Shown: piece by piece, positions 14,436 through 22,406 of the stretch | Position numbering within the stretch: the stretch's first letter is position 1 | How the letters are laid out: each line of letters opens with the position of its first letter | Assembly (NCBI GenBank): GCA_046496815.1 | Contig: JAWOGN010000012.1 | Span: forward strand, 1 to 26,511 | Direction: 5' to 3' | DNA from: JAWOGN01 sp046496815 | GTDB lineage: Bacteria; Desulfobacterota; DSM-4660; Desulfatiglandales; Desulfatiglandaceae | DNA: 26,511 nt | Notes under the pieces: generated by a model | Databases searched by the model: none | What the model saw: the letters and a program-made list of their open reading frames with translations, nothing else | What the model was told of the DNA's origin: nothing | Position numbers and translations under genes: made by a program

Positions 14436-15458
14436 GTGTACCTAAGGCGAAGATACCTTGAAGGCGGGTGCCATTATGTCCTGTTTGAATCCTACGAAGA
14501 CGACGGGGTGTGGAAACACCGTGAGCTGTTGGATCTGGGTTTAGAGCCTGACAAATATATTGTCTACCCGGGTGGAAACAGCTTCTATTTCAGGGATGGG
14601 CTCATAGAGACGCTTCAGGAAAAGGGCGTGGCGTGTACAACCGATGAACTGGAAAAGCTCTTTATGCCGTTTCTGGATCCCCATGTCCGTCGGATCGTCG
14701 AAATGTTTGAAAGATCCACGGGCGCTCAGAATCGTTGGAAGGCATATTCGCGGGACGAAATGCTGAAGCGCCAACAGAAATTGCATTCCTTTGATAAGCG
14801 CCGCATTCATTACCTTCGCTCCGGACAGGTGGACATGGGAAATTTGTCTGCGCGACCTTGGAAGTTTTTCAATGTGCTGCTGGAGAAGAGTCGCGACGAA
14901 ATTGAAGCAATCATGGAAGAGATGGAACAGGTGCTTTCGTCGAATGAAACGCGACTCTATCTGTATGCAGCCCTCCAACTGGAAACCCACTTCAGGCACT
15001 TACTGACGCGCAACCACCCTGCCGCACTGGATCCTGAGAAGTTAGACCAGTATTTCCTGGAGGATCTTTGCCGTCTGAACCAAGACAAGGGGTTTTTCAG
15101 TGGCATTGAATCGCATGATTCAGACTCCCTTCACCCCTATCTCGTACGATACCTGATTTTGTATTTTGACCATGAATTGGATACCGGCTCCATCTGGAAT
15201 GATTCCGTTGAAGATTTCATGGGGCGGCACCGGTACTATCATTTGCCGCGATCAAAAAAGGTGCACTCCGAGGCGGAACAGGAAGCCTGTCGCTGTTTAG
15301 GAATCTCTGTCGAGGAATTTGGCAAGATGGACCGGCAGGAACTCATCCGCTGTTACAGAAGACAGGCGAAACGGGCACATCCGGATGTTGGTGGAGATGG
15401 AGCGTATTTTGTCAGCGTCAAAGCGGCTTATGAGTGCCTGTCGAGAACAAAATCTTGA
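14436..15458 (+). CDS. Protein with a C-terminal J domain
   Basis: The 340-residue protein carries a J domain in its last 60 residues, with the invariant HPD at 315-317 (RRQAKRAHPDVGGD) between helix II and III. It would thus recruit a DnaK-type Hsp70. The first 280 residues are not recognised; they are mostly helical and charged, with a YVLFESYEDD start, a KRQQKLHSFDKRRIHYLRSG segment and several Leu/Glu-rich helices. There is no signal peptide, membrane helix or Gly/Phe and zinc region, so this is a class C J-protein with its J domain at the unusual end. Translation starts at GTG 14436, chosen because AGGAG lies 9 bases upstream. Confidence 0.8.
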   Translation: MYLRRRYLEGGCHYVLFESYEDDGVWKHRELLDLGLEPDKYIVYPGGNSFYFRDGLIETLQEKGVACTTDELEKLFMPFLDPHVRRIVEMFERSTGAQNRWKAYSRDEMLKRQQKLHSFDKRRIHYLRSGQVDMGNLSARPWKFFNVLLEKSRDEIEAIMEEMEQVLSSNETRLYLYAALQLETHFRHLLTRNHPAALDPEKLDQYFLEDLCRLNQDKGFFSGIESHDSDSLHPYLVRYLILYFDHELDTGSIWNDSVEDFMGRHRYYHLPRSKKVHSEAEQEACRCLGISVEEFGKMDRQELIRCYRRQAKRAHPDVGGDGAYFVSVKAAYECLSRTKS

Positions 15459-15508
15459 AGCATGGAACAACATGCGGGATTCAAATTTCCGGGATTCTTG
15501 CCCATCTA

Positions 15509-16636
15509 TCATCTGCGTTTTCTGAGCGTGAGCGCGGCCCATCCGGCCAGGGTGTTTTGACCTGACGGAATCAATCCCATCTTGTAAAAAAAGTCCTTCA
15601 TCTCAGTCAACTGGTTTTCTCCAAAGCCGGCAATTACAGCCGCACCTCCAATTTCGAGATGGTCCGGGAACTTTTTGCCTGTCCGGAGCAGGGCTGAAAC
15701 GACCAGATTTGAAACGATCAGATCGTACGCCTCGTTCACAACATTCCAGGAACCCACCTTGATGTCTATTTTATGGGACAGGTGATTCAACATCACGTTG
15801 CGTTCAGCAGACTCGGCAGCGTCGGCATCATTTTCGACCCCCACCGCACTTTTCATTCCCATTTTAACCGCTGCGATCGCCAGAATCCCGGTGCCGCAGC
15901 CAAAGTCAAGAAGCCTGCTTTTCTGGAATTTCGGGGTCTGTGCCTTGTTTTTGAGCATCCGATCCAGGATATTGAGACACAATTTGGTTGAGGGATGTTT
16001 TCCCGATCCGAAGGCGTGTTCCGGATCGAGAACAATGGTATGGGAATCGGTCAATTCTCGATGGGAGGGCTTCCAGGGAAGTACCGTGAGAGAAGGTATC
16101 GGCTTGAAGGGCTCATCAAACTGCGAACTGCCTGCGCAAGGCTCTGAATAGGAGAGATTGCGGATTCGAATATCAAAGTTTTCCCCCGGGAAATGGTGTC
16201 CCTCAACGTCTGAGATAATCTTGCTGATTTCCAGTAGTTTGGCGTTCAAAAGCGTATCGTTTGTCTCCACACAGGAGATCCTTGCCCAATTCATTTTTCG
16301 ATTCGGGCGGTGCGGCAGTCTTTCCAAGGTGGGTGAGAACCGCCTGAGTTCATGGCGGAGTGTCATCATTGCCGAAAAGGGGCCTTCTATCGCAATTTCG
16401 TATCGCAAACCTTCTCCCTCTGCCGGTTTATGAAAAATGTTCGGCTTGATCTTCTGCACGAATTCGGTGATAAGTTTCTTACATCCAAATGTGAGGGTTG
16501 AGCCTTCAAACCTAACGGGCCAATTGAGATGGGACGGCCCAATGGGCTTGGAACTTGATCCAGGGCGCTGACCATCCGGGGGCGAAAGCGGCAAACATTT
16601 TATTTCGGATTCACACCGTAAAGTCAAATCGAACAT
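15509..16636 (-). CDS. PrmA-like SAM-dependent methyltransferase
   Basis: The C-terminal 190 residues follow ribosomal protein L11 methyltransferase (PrmA): IVLDPEHAFGSGKHPSTKLCL, the SAM loop LLDFGCGTGILAIAA, the acidic motif VGVENDADAAE, YDLIVSNLV (motif IV region) and the family ending GWAALTLRKR. The N-terminal half (about 180 residues) is longer and hard to match to PrmA's substrate domain, so the target may differ from L11. The ATG at 16636 lacks a Shine-Dalgarno and begins 10 bases from the inverted-repeat element at 16647-16893. The natural promoter and start may have been displaced; a later start is possible. Confidence 0.75.
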   Translation of the reverse strand: MFDLTLRCESEIKCLPLSPPDGQRPGSSSKPIGPSHLNWPVRFEGSTLTFGCKKLITEFVQKIKPNIFHKPAEGEGLRYEIAIEGPFSAMMTLRHELRRFSPTLERLPHRPNRKMNWARISCVETNDTLLNAKLLEISKIISDVEGHHFPGENFDIRIRNLSYSEPCAGSSQFDEPFKPIPSLTVLPWKPSHRELTDSHTIVLDPEHAFGSGKHPSTKLCLNILDRMLKNKAQTPKFQKSRLLDFGCGTGILAIAAVKMGMKSAVGVENDADAAESAERNVMLNHLSHKIDIKVGSWNVVNEAYDLIVSNLVVSALLRTGKKFPDHLEIGGAAVIAGFGENQLTEMKDFFYKMGLIPSGQNTLAGWAALTLRKRR

Positions 16637-16646
16637 GAGAAAAAAG

Positions 16647-16893
16647 GTAAGCGTTCACAGGTTCACGGTTTCCCGATGAAATCGGGATTCAGGGTTAAGG
16701 ACAAAGAGAGGATTGAGGACTTGAAATCGTCGTTAAAAATGCTCATTTTCCCAAGTAATTGCCAATTTAGTTCCAAATTTAGGATTCGGCCTGACAAAGT
16801 TGACGCTTTTCTCATAATTACGTACCCCAGATGCACTTCGTGGACGAGAATTGAACCTTGAACCCCTGAACCTTTGAACCCGTGAACGGTTAC
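16647..16893. repeat. Second inverted-repeat (MITE-like) element
   Basis: The left end (GTAAGCGTTCACAGGTTCA, from 16647) and the reverse complement of the right end (GTAACCGTTCACGGGTTCA, ending at 16893) match at 17 of 19 positions. Inside are a perfect CCCGAT-GAA-ATCGGG hairpin (16672-16686) and a run of GAACC-type units at 16851-16889 that grade into the right terminus. No coding frame is convincing. It is unrelated in sequence to the 4714-5032 family. Confidence 0.6.
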
Positions 16894-16967
16894 CAATTTA
16901 GATTTTTGAAAGAACTCGTGAGCAAAACAACAGGGACCGTTGGGATATCTTTCAGAAGACCGCACAG
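16894..16967 (+). repeat. Truncated left arm of the dispersed repeat family
   Basis: These bases match 4728-4798 with two substitutions in 71 positions, including the 21-base spacer GAACTCGTGAGCAAAACAAC that is not shared by other copies. The outer seven bases (TTTGTAT) are missing and are replaced exactly at 16893/16894 by the end of the 16647-16893 element. Confidence 0.8.
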
Positions 16968-17018
16968 TCCTGCCCGCCGGTTTGGGGCGAAATCTGACTT
17001 TTGTGGATTGTTGCGGGA

Positions 17019-18263
17019 CTATTCTTGGTCTGAGGACTTCTTCTCCATCCACCGCTGAATCAGATAGGGTTTTGTCATTTCAAAGGTCATGCAATCATCT
17101 TCGATTGCCTCTTCCGCCTGCCTGATGGACATCTTTTTGGTTTTTTTCACAAAAGAGAGCGTTCTACCAAAATAGAGGGGAATGAGAGAATCCAATAATA
17201 CATCCGGATCCATGGAGGCGTATCGATAGCCGACGGCCGTATCAAAAAGGACTCTCGCCCACAGATCTGTGGGAAAATTGAATTCCCTTTCCTTCATGCT
17301 CCGAATCTCTAGAAGCTTCTTGAAAACATCCTCGGTTAAAATCCTTTCCCATACCTGTTGATAATCTTCAAAACCCCCATGAAACTTTTGAAGTAGATTT
17401 CGGGAATTCACCTCCACCTTGGGAGGCATTTCCACCTCTCCAAGACCAAACCCATAAATGGCCGTGGGCCTGCTATATTTCACTTTGGGCCAGTATGATT
17501 CAAAATGATTCATCATGGAAAAAATAGTACCCACCACCTGTCTAAACATCGGACCCAAATGCGCTCCCGGATCTTTGGTTCGATGTATCTTGGGTCTTCC
17601 CATGAAGGACTGGCAGATTTGAATCCGTTGATTAATGGCGAGGGTGGTCATCCAAACATCAATACCAAAATTGGCCACCGCCTCGTCCCACGCCTCATTT
17701 TTCAGGTATATCTCACCCAGTTCCCCGCTGAAACCGAAATCACCGCCAATGGGTTGCCGAACCCGGCTGCCGTACAGGGACCTCGTCATGGGATATGCGA
17801 TGCCGTTGGTGATGGTACCATCATATTTGTGTCTCACATAGAGGGGCGCCACATAAGAAAACCCTTCCCATATCGGCTCACCCAGGTGCTTTATCCATTG
17901 GGGGGTGATGCTCTTCAGATCCGCATCCACCACCACGACCGCCTGCGGACCCAGCTCGACAATTTTCCGGAAAAGATTTCGAAAATTGTTTCCCTTGCCT
18001 CTCACACCGGCAGGCGTGGACACATAGATTTTCGGCGTTTCGGTAGCCGTCTTGAGGAACGCGCCCTTTGTGTCGTCCGGGGAGTCGTTGTCACAATTGA
18101 TAATCACGGAGGACTTATCGCTGAAATATTTCAGCAGACCCTTATCGGCCTGTATCGTAGGGTAGCTGATGGAATCGGCCTCATTATAGGACGGTATACA
18201 CACCACCATGTCGGCTTTTTTTATGTTTTCGGGGTTAATCTCAATCGCCGGATTTTCAGACAT
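17019..18263 (-). CDS. Glycosyltransferase of the glucosyl/mannosylglycerate synthase type (MggA-like candidate)
   Basis: The 414-residue GT-A-fold enzyme has an N-terminal Rossmann start (VVCIPSYNEADSI), GKGNNF at 89-94, the metal-binding DAD at 113-115 (VVVDADLKS), QPIGGDFGFSGEL near 170-182 and FGIDVWMTTLAI. This order also occurs in phosphoglycerate/glycerate glycosyltransferases (GT78/GT81-like). In the Petrotoga phosphorylating pathway a second transferase, MggA, adds mannose to glucosyl-3-phosphoglycerate. A similar role fits here because the gene is third in an operon with a GpgS-like enzyme and a phosphatase. Its start overlaps the phosphatase gene by 8 bases, and GGAG precedes the ATG. 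The sugar donor cannot be read from the sequence. Confidence 0.7.
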   Translation of the reverse strand: MSENPAIEINPENIKKADMVVCIPSYNEADSISYPTIQADKGLLKYFSDKSSVIINCDNDSPDDTKGAFLKTATETPKIYVSTPAGVRGKGNNFRNLFRKIVELGPQAVVVVDADLKSITPQWIKHLGEPIWEGFSYVAPLYVRHKYDGTITNGIAYPMTRSLYGSRVRQPIGGDFGFSGELGEIYLKNEAWDEAVANFGIDVWMTTLAINQRIQICQSFMGRPKIHRTKDPGAHLGPMFRQVVGTIFSMMNHFESYWPKVKYSRPTAIYGFGLGEVEMPPKVEVNSRNLLQKFHGGFEDYQQVWERILTEDVFKKLLEIRSMKEREFNFPTDLWARVLFDTAVGYRYASMDPDVLLDSLIPLYFGRTLSFVKKTKKMSIRQAEEAIEDDCMTFEMTKPYLIQRWMEKKSSDQE

Positions 18264-19122
18264 CGCATTGCTCCTTCTTGTTTTTCAGAAACTCGAGGAC
18301 GACAGTGTTCCAACCCTTTGGGCCTATCTCGAGGCTGACCCTCAGCCGGGGAATCGCTTTCTTTATTTCCGGAAACTCCTGATCTGAACGAATGAGCACG
18401 GGAAAATCGGCACGCTCAAGCATGGGGAAATCGTTTGGGCTGTCCCCGAGCGCGACCGTGGTGACGCGTCGCCGACTCTGCCTGTACCACGAAATGACCC
18501 GATCCATGGCCTGCCCTTTGTCATTTTTCCCTTGAAGATGAAAAAAGCGTCCTCCCATTGCGACCGACAGTCCTCTCTTGGCTGCGGCTTTCTGGAGTGC
18601 CGTCCTGTCGAATGCATGGACATCGGAGGCCATAAATGGTTCATCATACTCCCGCATGGCGGCCAGGCGTGCGTTATCCTTCGTTAGGCCGGTGTGATAG
18701 GAAATCTCTTCGATGCTCATGTCGGAGAAGCCCCTGAGGTCCCCCCCCAGCTCGTCCCGAATCTCTCGAAAGCCGTGAATCAGGGATTCATAGGGGATCC
18801 CCAGTGACCATTTCCATAGGCCTTTATCAAAAAATGCCTGCGGGGGCCGTGTCTTAAAGTTTTCGCTCGGGAAAAAAATGCCGCCGCCGTTTTCCGAGAT
18901 GAAGGGGGCGGATAGCAACAGCCTGCGATGAAGCGGTTCCATTTCGGCGCGGGTTTTGCTCGATACCAGGACAAGGGGGATTCCAAGTTTCCGACAAAGG
19001 TCAAGGGCCGGTCGCGCTTCTTCCCACCCGTAGGTATTGGAATCCAGCAGGGTCCCGTCTAAGTCCGTCAAAACAACCAAATATGCGGAGCCTGAAGCGT
19101 CGTGTGCGACACCGCTTTCCAT
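18256..19122 (-). CDS. HAD-IIB sugar-3-phosphoglycerate phosphatase
   Basis: The 288-residue protein is a haloacid dehalogenase of the mannosyl-3-phosphoglycerate phosphatase family. The DxD nucleophile motif is D20-D22 (LTDLDGTLLDS), motif II is SSK (VLVSSKTRAE), the Lys is in GKNDKGQ (K202), and GDSPND at 226-231 is the motif IV acid pair. ENGGGIFFP is the family's conserved segment after motif II. It would dephosphorylate glucosyl-, mannosyl- or mannosylglucosyl-3-phosphoglycerate to the free compatible solute. It lies between two glycosyltransferases, 17 bases after one and overlapping the next by 8, so all three are probably co-transcribed. Confidence 0.88.
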   Translation of the reverse strand: MESGVAHDASGSAYLVVLTDLDGTLLDSNTYGWEEARPALDLCRKLGIPLVLVSSKTRAEMEPLHRRLLLSAPFISENGGGIFFPSENFKTRPPQAFFDKGLWKWSLGIPYESLIHGFREIRDELGGDLRGFSDMSIEEISYHTGLTKDNARLAAMREYDEPFMASDVHAFDRTALQKAAAKRGLSVAMGGRFFHLQGKNDKGQAMDRVISWYRQSRRRVTTVALGDSPNDFPMLERADFPVLIRSDQEFPEIKKAIPRLRVSLEIGPKGWNTVVLEFLKNKKEQCDV

Positions 19123-19139
19123 AGAAGGCGTTCTCCGTG

Positions 19140-20435
19140 TCAGGAAAACCGTCTTTTCTCATTCTCCACCACTTCAATCAAATCGTAGAAGATCCGAGGT
19201 AATTTATTTGACACACGTTCCCATGAAACCGTCTGGGGCACTTCAAACACGCTTTGCTCAGTTTTCCGTTCAACCTCCAGGACCGCTTCAGCAAGCCCAT
19301 CTTCCAGAAACCGCTTAAACTCTGAATGCGAATTGATGAGTCTCAAAAATTTCTCAGTCATCCGGTAGGGAGCAGTAAGGACCTCGCCTGCCTTGAGAAT
19401 CGAATTTCGAAAAACGCTTTTTACCAGGTACTCTTCATAGTCCCGATTGTATTTCAAGTTACTGAAGCTCGCGTCATCGGAGTACTTCCGAATTTGCTCT
19501 TCAGCCACGGCCTGGTAAGTGACCGCCAAATCCCTAAAAAAAGTGTCGGAAATTTCGAGGCCTTCCTCGACAATCAGCGCGTTCATCAGGGTGGTAACAA
19601 TGTCGATCCCCATTCTGTTGAGTCCCTTGGTCCGGTCCTCAGCCGACACCTCCTGATGTTTATGGTCGAAGGGTTCTCGGGAAAACATCACCTGCGCGGT
19701 GGATGAAGCCTTCCGGTAAACCTCGATGAGCGTGAAGATCTCAACGCCCCAATTCGTAGCAAACCGCATCCGCTTCAAAAGGTCTACATGAAACGCCACT
19801 TCTCCGGAAAGCTGATATTTGAAGCCCAAAAGGAATTCAATCAAGCGCAGCATCTTCTCATCTCTGCTTTCCGTAAATTTCCGCTTGAGAGCGAACAAGA
19901 GCGGATCCAGTAGCAGTCTCTTCACCCGACCGAAAATCTCTCTGTCCATGATGCGTGCATAGTAGGCCTTGGAGAAATCGTAATTCAGTGCGACAACCGG
20001 ATAAAGAAGCCGATCCAGCTGGGTTCGCTTGAAGGTCCGAATATCCGCATCAATAAGACCGATGGAGTGCCCCCCCAATGCGATGGCAATCCCAAAACTC
20101 AGGAACATGTTTTTGCCTTTTCCAGGCTCATGAATATTGAAACCCGCCTCGTTCAACTGCCTGTAAATGCCGCTAAAGCCGGGACCGTCGTTCCACTGGA
20201 TCAAATAATTCCTTATTCCCGAAGTTTTTATCAAACCCTTCAAGGCAAACGCCTCTTCCTCAGTGGCCTTGTCCAGCCCGAAAATAATGCTCGACAGGTA
20301 GGTAACCCCTTTCAATTGATTGAGTATGTTTCGGAATACGGGAAGATTGGCCGGTTCGGTATATTCACTGGCGAGCAGGGGGATAATCAGCACCGTTTTC
20401 TTCCATTTGGAATGAAGCCTGAGTTGGGATTTCAA
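19140..20435 (-). CDS. gpgS: Glucosyl-3-phosphoglycerate synthase (GT81, GpgS-type)
   Basis: GpgS transfers glucose from an NDP-glucose to 3-phosphoglycerate, the first step of glucosylglycerate synthesis. The 431-residue protein lines up with GT81 landmarks as I recall them: GKGKNMFLSF at 105-114, metal-binding DAD at 129-131 (GLIDADIRT), a YQLSGEVAFH segment corresponding to the family's LGGEYA, NWGVEIFTLIEVY and the HKH of FDHKHQE. The start is a TTG at 20435 with AGGAT about 11 bases upstream; no in-frame ATG lies upstream before a lost reading context, and the next internal Met is after the Rossmann strand. It is the first gene of the three-gene operon. Confidence 0.75.
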   Translation of the reverse strand: MKSQLRLHSKWKKTVLIIPLLASEYTEPANLPVFRNILNQLKGVTYLSSIIFGLDKATEEEAFALKGLIKTSGIRNYLIQWNDGPGFSGIYRQLNEAGFNIHEPGKGKNMFLSFGIAIALGGHSIGLIDADIRTFKRTQLDRLLYPVVALNYDFSKAYYARIMDREIFGRVKRLLLDPLLFALKRKFTESRDEKMLRLIEFLLGFKYQLSGEVAFHVDLLKRMRFATNWGVEIFTLIEVYRKASSTAQVMFSREPFDHKHQEVSAEDRTKGLNRMGIDIVTTLMNALIVEEGLEISDTFFRDLAVTYQAVAEEQIRKYSDDASFSNLKYNRDYEEYLVKSVFRNSILKAGEVLTAPYRMTEKFLRLINSHSEFKRFLEDGLAEAVLEVERKTEQSVFEVPQTVSWERVSNKLPRIFYDLIEVVENEKRRFS

Positions 20436-20522
20436 GTGCTTTCTATCCTGCTGAAAAACGTGAAACGTCGTTATCTGAACGCTGTTCTGTGAGAAATCGG
20501 GAATGGCTGAACTCCTTTAAAC

Positions 20523-20622
20523 GTATGAATTTAGCGCTTTGAAAATCCCCAATATTGGAAATGGGGGCCGTTGGGATCTCTTTGAGAAGGCTGCAAATGC
20601 TTCCCGCATTCCATGGAACGGC
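20523..20622 (+). repeat. Arm of the dispersed repeat family with shared interior
   Basis: GTATGAATTTAG, then GGGGGCCGTTGGGATCTC, then TTTGAGAAGGCTGCAAA follow the order of the 4721-4800 arm. The match resumes in the interior with CCATGGAACGGC (20611-20622), which also occurs at 4814-4825. It lies upstream of the minus-strand solute operon. Confidence 0.75.
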
Positions 20623-20996
20623 GTGGAGGGCCCAAAAATTAAAATTTCAAGCCCGTATTTTATCTCCGGCATGGCACGGAACCGCACCATTTCAAGAGAA
20701 TTTTCAGGCGATGAAAGTAACGGAAACCCTCCCTTTTGTCAACTCCCCATTCTCATCGCTTGCCGGCGAGTGTTTTTCCTTTTCACTTGAACGTCATGCC
20801 CGTACCTGTTACGTTCCCTATTACCTAGCGCGCACTTTGCGATACCAATTGACAGGCGTGTGACATCTCAATAAATGACTGTAAAATCAAAGGATTCGTA
20901 TTAAGCCGGCGCGATCATTTGTGCATCAGGGGACCGTTTACGAGCATTTTTAAACCGCTGTGTTGATCGGTTGCTTCGAGTTTTTAGAAGGATTTT
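20623..20996. other. Intergenic stretch before the HD-domain gene
   Basis: No gene is visible. The only regulatory-looking site is TTGACA at 20849-20854 followed 16-17 bases later by AT-rich ATAAATG (20871-20877), a possible promoter for the plus-strand HD-MlaD-DsbD genes with a leader of about 110 bases. The -10 match is weak. Confidence 0.35.
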
Positions 20997-21593
20997 ATGG
21001 ACAAACTGATTCCATCTACGAAAACCTGCTTTCAGCTCATGGATGCATACCACATGCTTGCGAACATAAAAGCGCACTCTGTGATGGTCGCAAGAGTCGC
21101 CCATGTGATTGCAAGGGGGCTTCGGGACGCGGGATTTGATATCTCCGTTGAATTGACCACCGCCGCATCACTGCTTCACGACATCGGCAAAACCGCCTCA
21201 CTGAATTCAGGAGTGGACCACGCGGAGTTGGGAAGAGAAATCTGCCGAAAAAACGGGTTTTCGAGAATCGGCGATATTGTCGGTGAGCATGTTCGGCTTA
21301 AAGATTTTACGGTTAACGGCAACTACTCGGAAAAGGAAATCGTCTTTTATGCGGACAAACGTGTGAATCACGATACGGTCGTATCCTTGGAAGAACGGCT
21401 GAAATACCTGATTGAAACCTATGCGCAAAATCAGGAAACACGCGTCAACGCAATCAGAACCAATTTCGAGATTTGCAGACAGGTTGAAAAGAAGCTATTC
21501 AGTAAGTTGGATTTTCCGCCCGCATCGCTTTCTCAACGGGTGGGAAGCGAACGGATCGGGTCGGACATCGAAGAAGCATCGGAGGCCACATGA
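20997..21593 (+). CDS. HD-domain phosphohydrolase-like protein
   Basis: The 198-residue protein is an HD-superfamily metal-dependent protein. Residues H27 (IKAHSVMVARV), H61-D62 in LLHDIGKT, H75 and H94 (VGEHVRLKDF), and D114-region YADKRVNHD occupy the positions of the HD metal ligands. The HDIG form is often used for nucleotide or phosphate-ester hydrolysis; the substrate cannot be read. The C-terminal 60 residues are helical and charged. Its stop overlaps the start of the next gene by 4 bases (ATGA), so the two are translationally coupled. The ATG lacks a strong Shine-Dalgarno (AAGGATTTT). Confidence 0.8.
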   Translation: MDKLIPSTKTCFQLMDAYHMLANIKAHSVMVARVAHVIARGLRDAGFDISVELTTAASLLHDIGKTASLNSGVDHAELGREICRKNGFSRIGDIVGEHVRLKDFTVNGNYSEKEIVFYADKRVNHDTVVSLEERLKYLIETYAQNQETRVNAIRTNFEICRQVEKKLFSKLDFPPASLSQRVGSERIGSDIEEASEAT

Positions 21594-22264
21594 CAAAAAA
21601 AATGTTGGTTCCTTTTATGTGCGTGTTTATGGTTTTCGGGTGCAAAGCGGGTCTCCTCGGCCTGAGTATTCATTTCGATCGGATCAACGGCCTCAAGAAA
21701 GGCGACCGGGTGGTTTTTGAAAAGAATCCCGTGGGTCAGGTAACGGGCGTGGTGTATTCCCGGGAAGGGGACTATGTGGTTGAGGTGGTCATCCGGGAGG
21801 CATTCAAAAATGCCGCCACGGAAAACTCAAAATTTTTTGTTGTATCGGATCCCGAAGACGACGGGAAAAAGGCCATTGAAATCGTCCAGGAACCCAAAGG
21901 GGGGGCTTTTCTGGCGGATGGCTCACATGTCAAAGGTTCTGAAACCCATTCGGAGGATTTCGAACCCATGTGGGATGAGTTTGCAAAAGGCCTTCAGGGA
22001 CTCAAAAAGCAGCTTGAACAGTTTTCAGAGGAACTGCGTGCAATTCCGGAAAGCGAAGCATTCAAGAATCTCAAAGAGGAATTGGATCGCCTATCAGAGG
22101 TCATGAAAGAGACCGGACGGAACGCACGTGAAAAAATTGAGAGGGACGTCCTGCCGCGTCTCATGCGTGAGATGGAAAAGCTCAGGCAGAGACTTCGGGA
22201 ACTGGGTCGGGAGGAAGAAGGCGAGCCGATAAAAACCAAGTTAAAGGACACCCGGACGATATAG
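21590..22264 (+). CDS. MCE/MlaD-like lipoprotein with coiled-coil tail
   Basis: The 224-residue protein has a lipoprotein signal (lipobox VFGC, Cys18), then an MCE/MlaD-like beta domain at about residues 27-85 (GLKKGDRVVFEKNPVGQVTG, VVEVVIREAF). The remaining 110 residues are a charged, heptad-rich helix (for example LKKQLEQFSEELRAI and EMEKLRQRLREL) that probably forms a coiled coil. MlaD proteins hold lipids for transport across the envelope and usually have a transmembrane helix. A lipid-anchored version without any Mla permease or ATPase gene nearby is atypical. It is coupled to the HD gene by a 4-base overlap. Confidence 0.7.
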   Translation: MTKKMLVPFMCVFMVFGCKAGLLGLSIHFDRINGLKKGDRVVFEKNPVGQVTGVVYSREGDYVVEVVIREAFKNAATENSKFFVVSDPEDDGKKAIEIVQEPKGGAFLADGSHVKGSETHSEDFEPMWDEFAKGLQGLKKQLEQFSEELRAIPESEAFKNLKEELDRLSEVMKETGRNAREKIERDVLPRLMREMEKLRQRLRELGREEEGEPIKTKLKDTRTI

Positions 22265-22406
22265 CAGGCCGCCTGAAAAAAAATCCTAAATTCGAAGCTG
22301 TTTTCTTCAATGCCGGGTTTTTTCAGGGTTGGGATGCGATTGTTGGACAACTCCATGAAAGCGCCTCAGAATACGCAGGGTGGCGGCGTTGCTCGCTAGA
22401 ATCGAA

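Noticed and set aside
16851..16889. Tandem GAACC units as a CRISPR-like or minisatellite array
   Set aside because: Units are only 8-9 bases, irregular, without spacers, and merge with the terminal repeat of the 16647-16893 element.
17505..18338. 277-residue plus-strand open frame
   Set aside because: It lies antisense across the glycosyltransferase and phosphatase genes, whose motifs are clear; its His/Arg-rich translation is a shadow.
20672..20688. TGGCAC-containing tract resembling a sigma-54 promoter
   Set aside because: The GG and GC are nine bases apart instead of ten and the -12 TT is CC.
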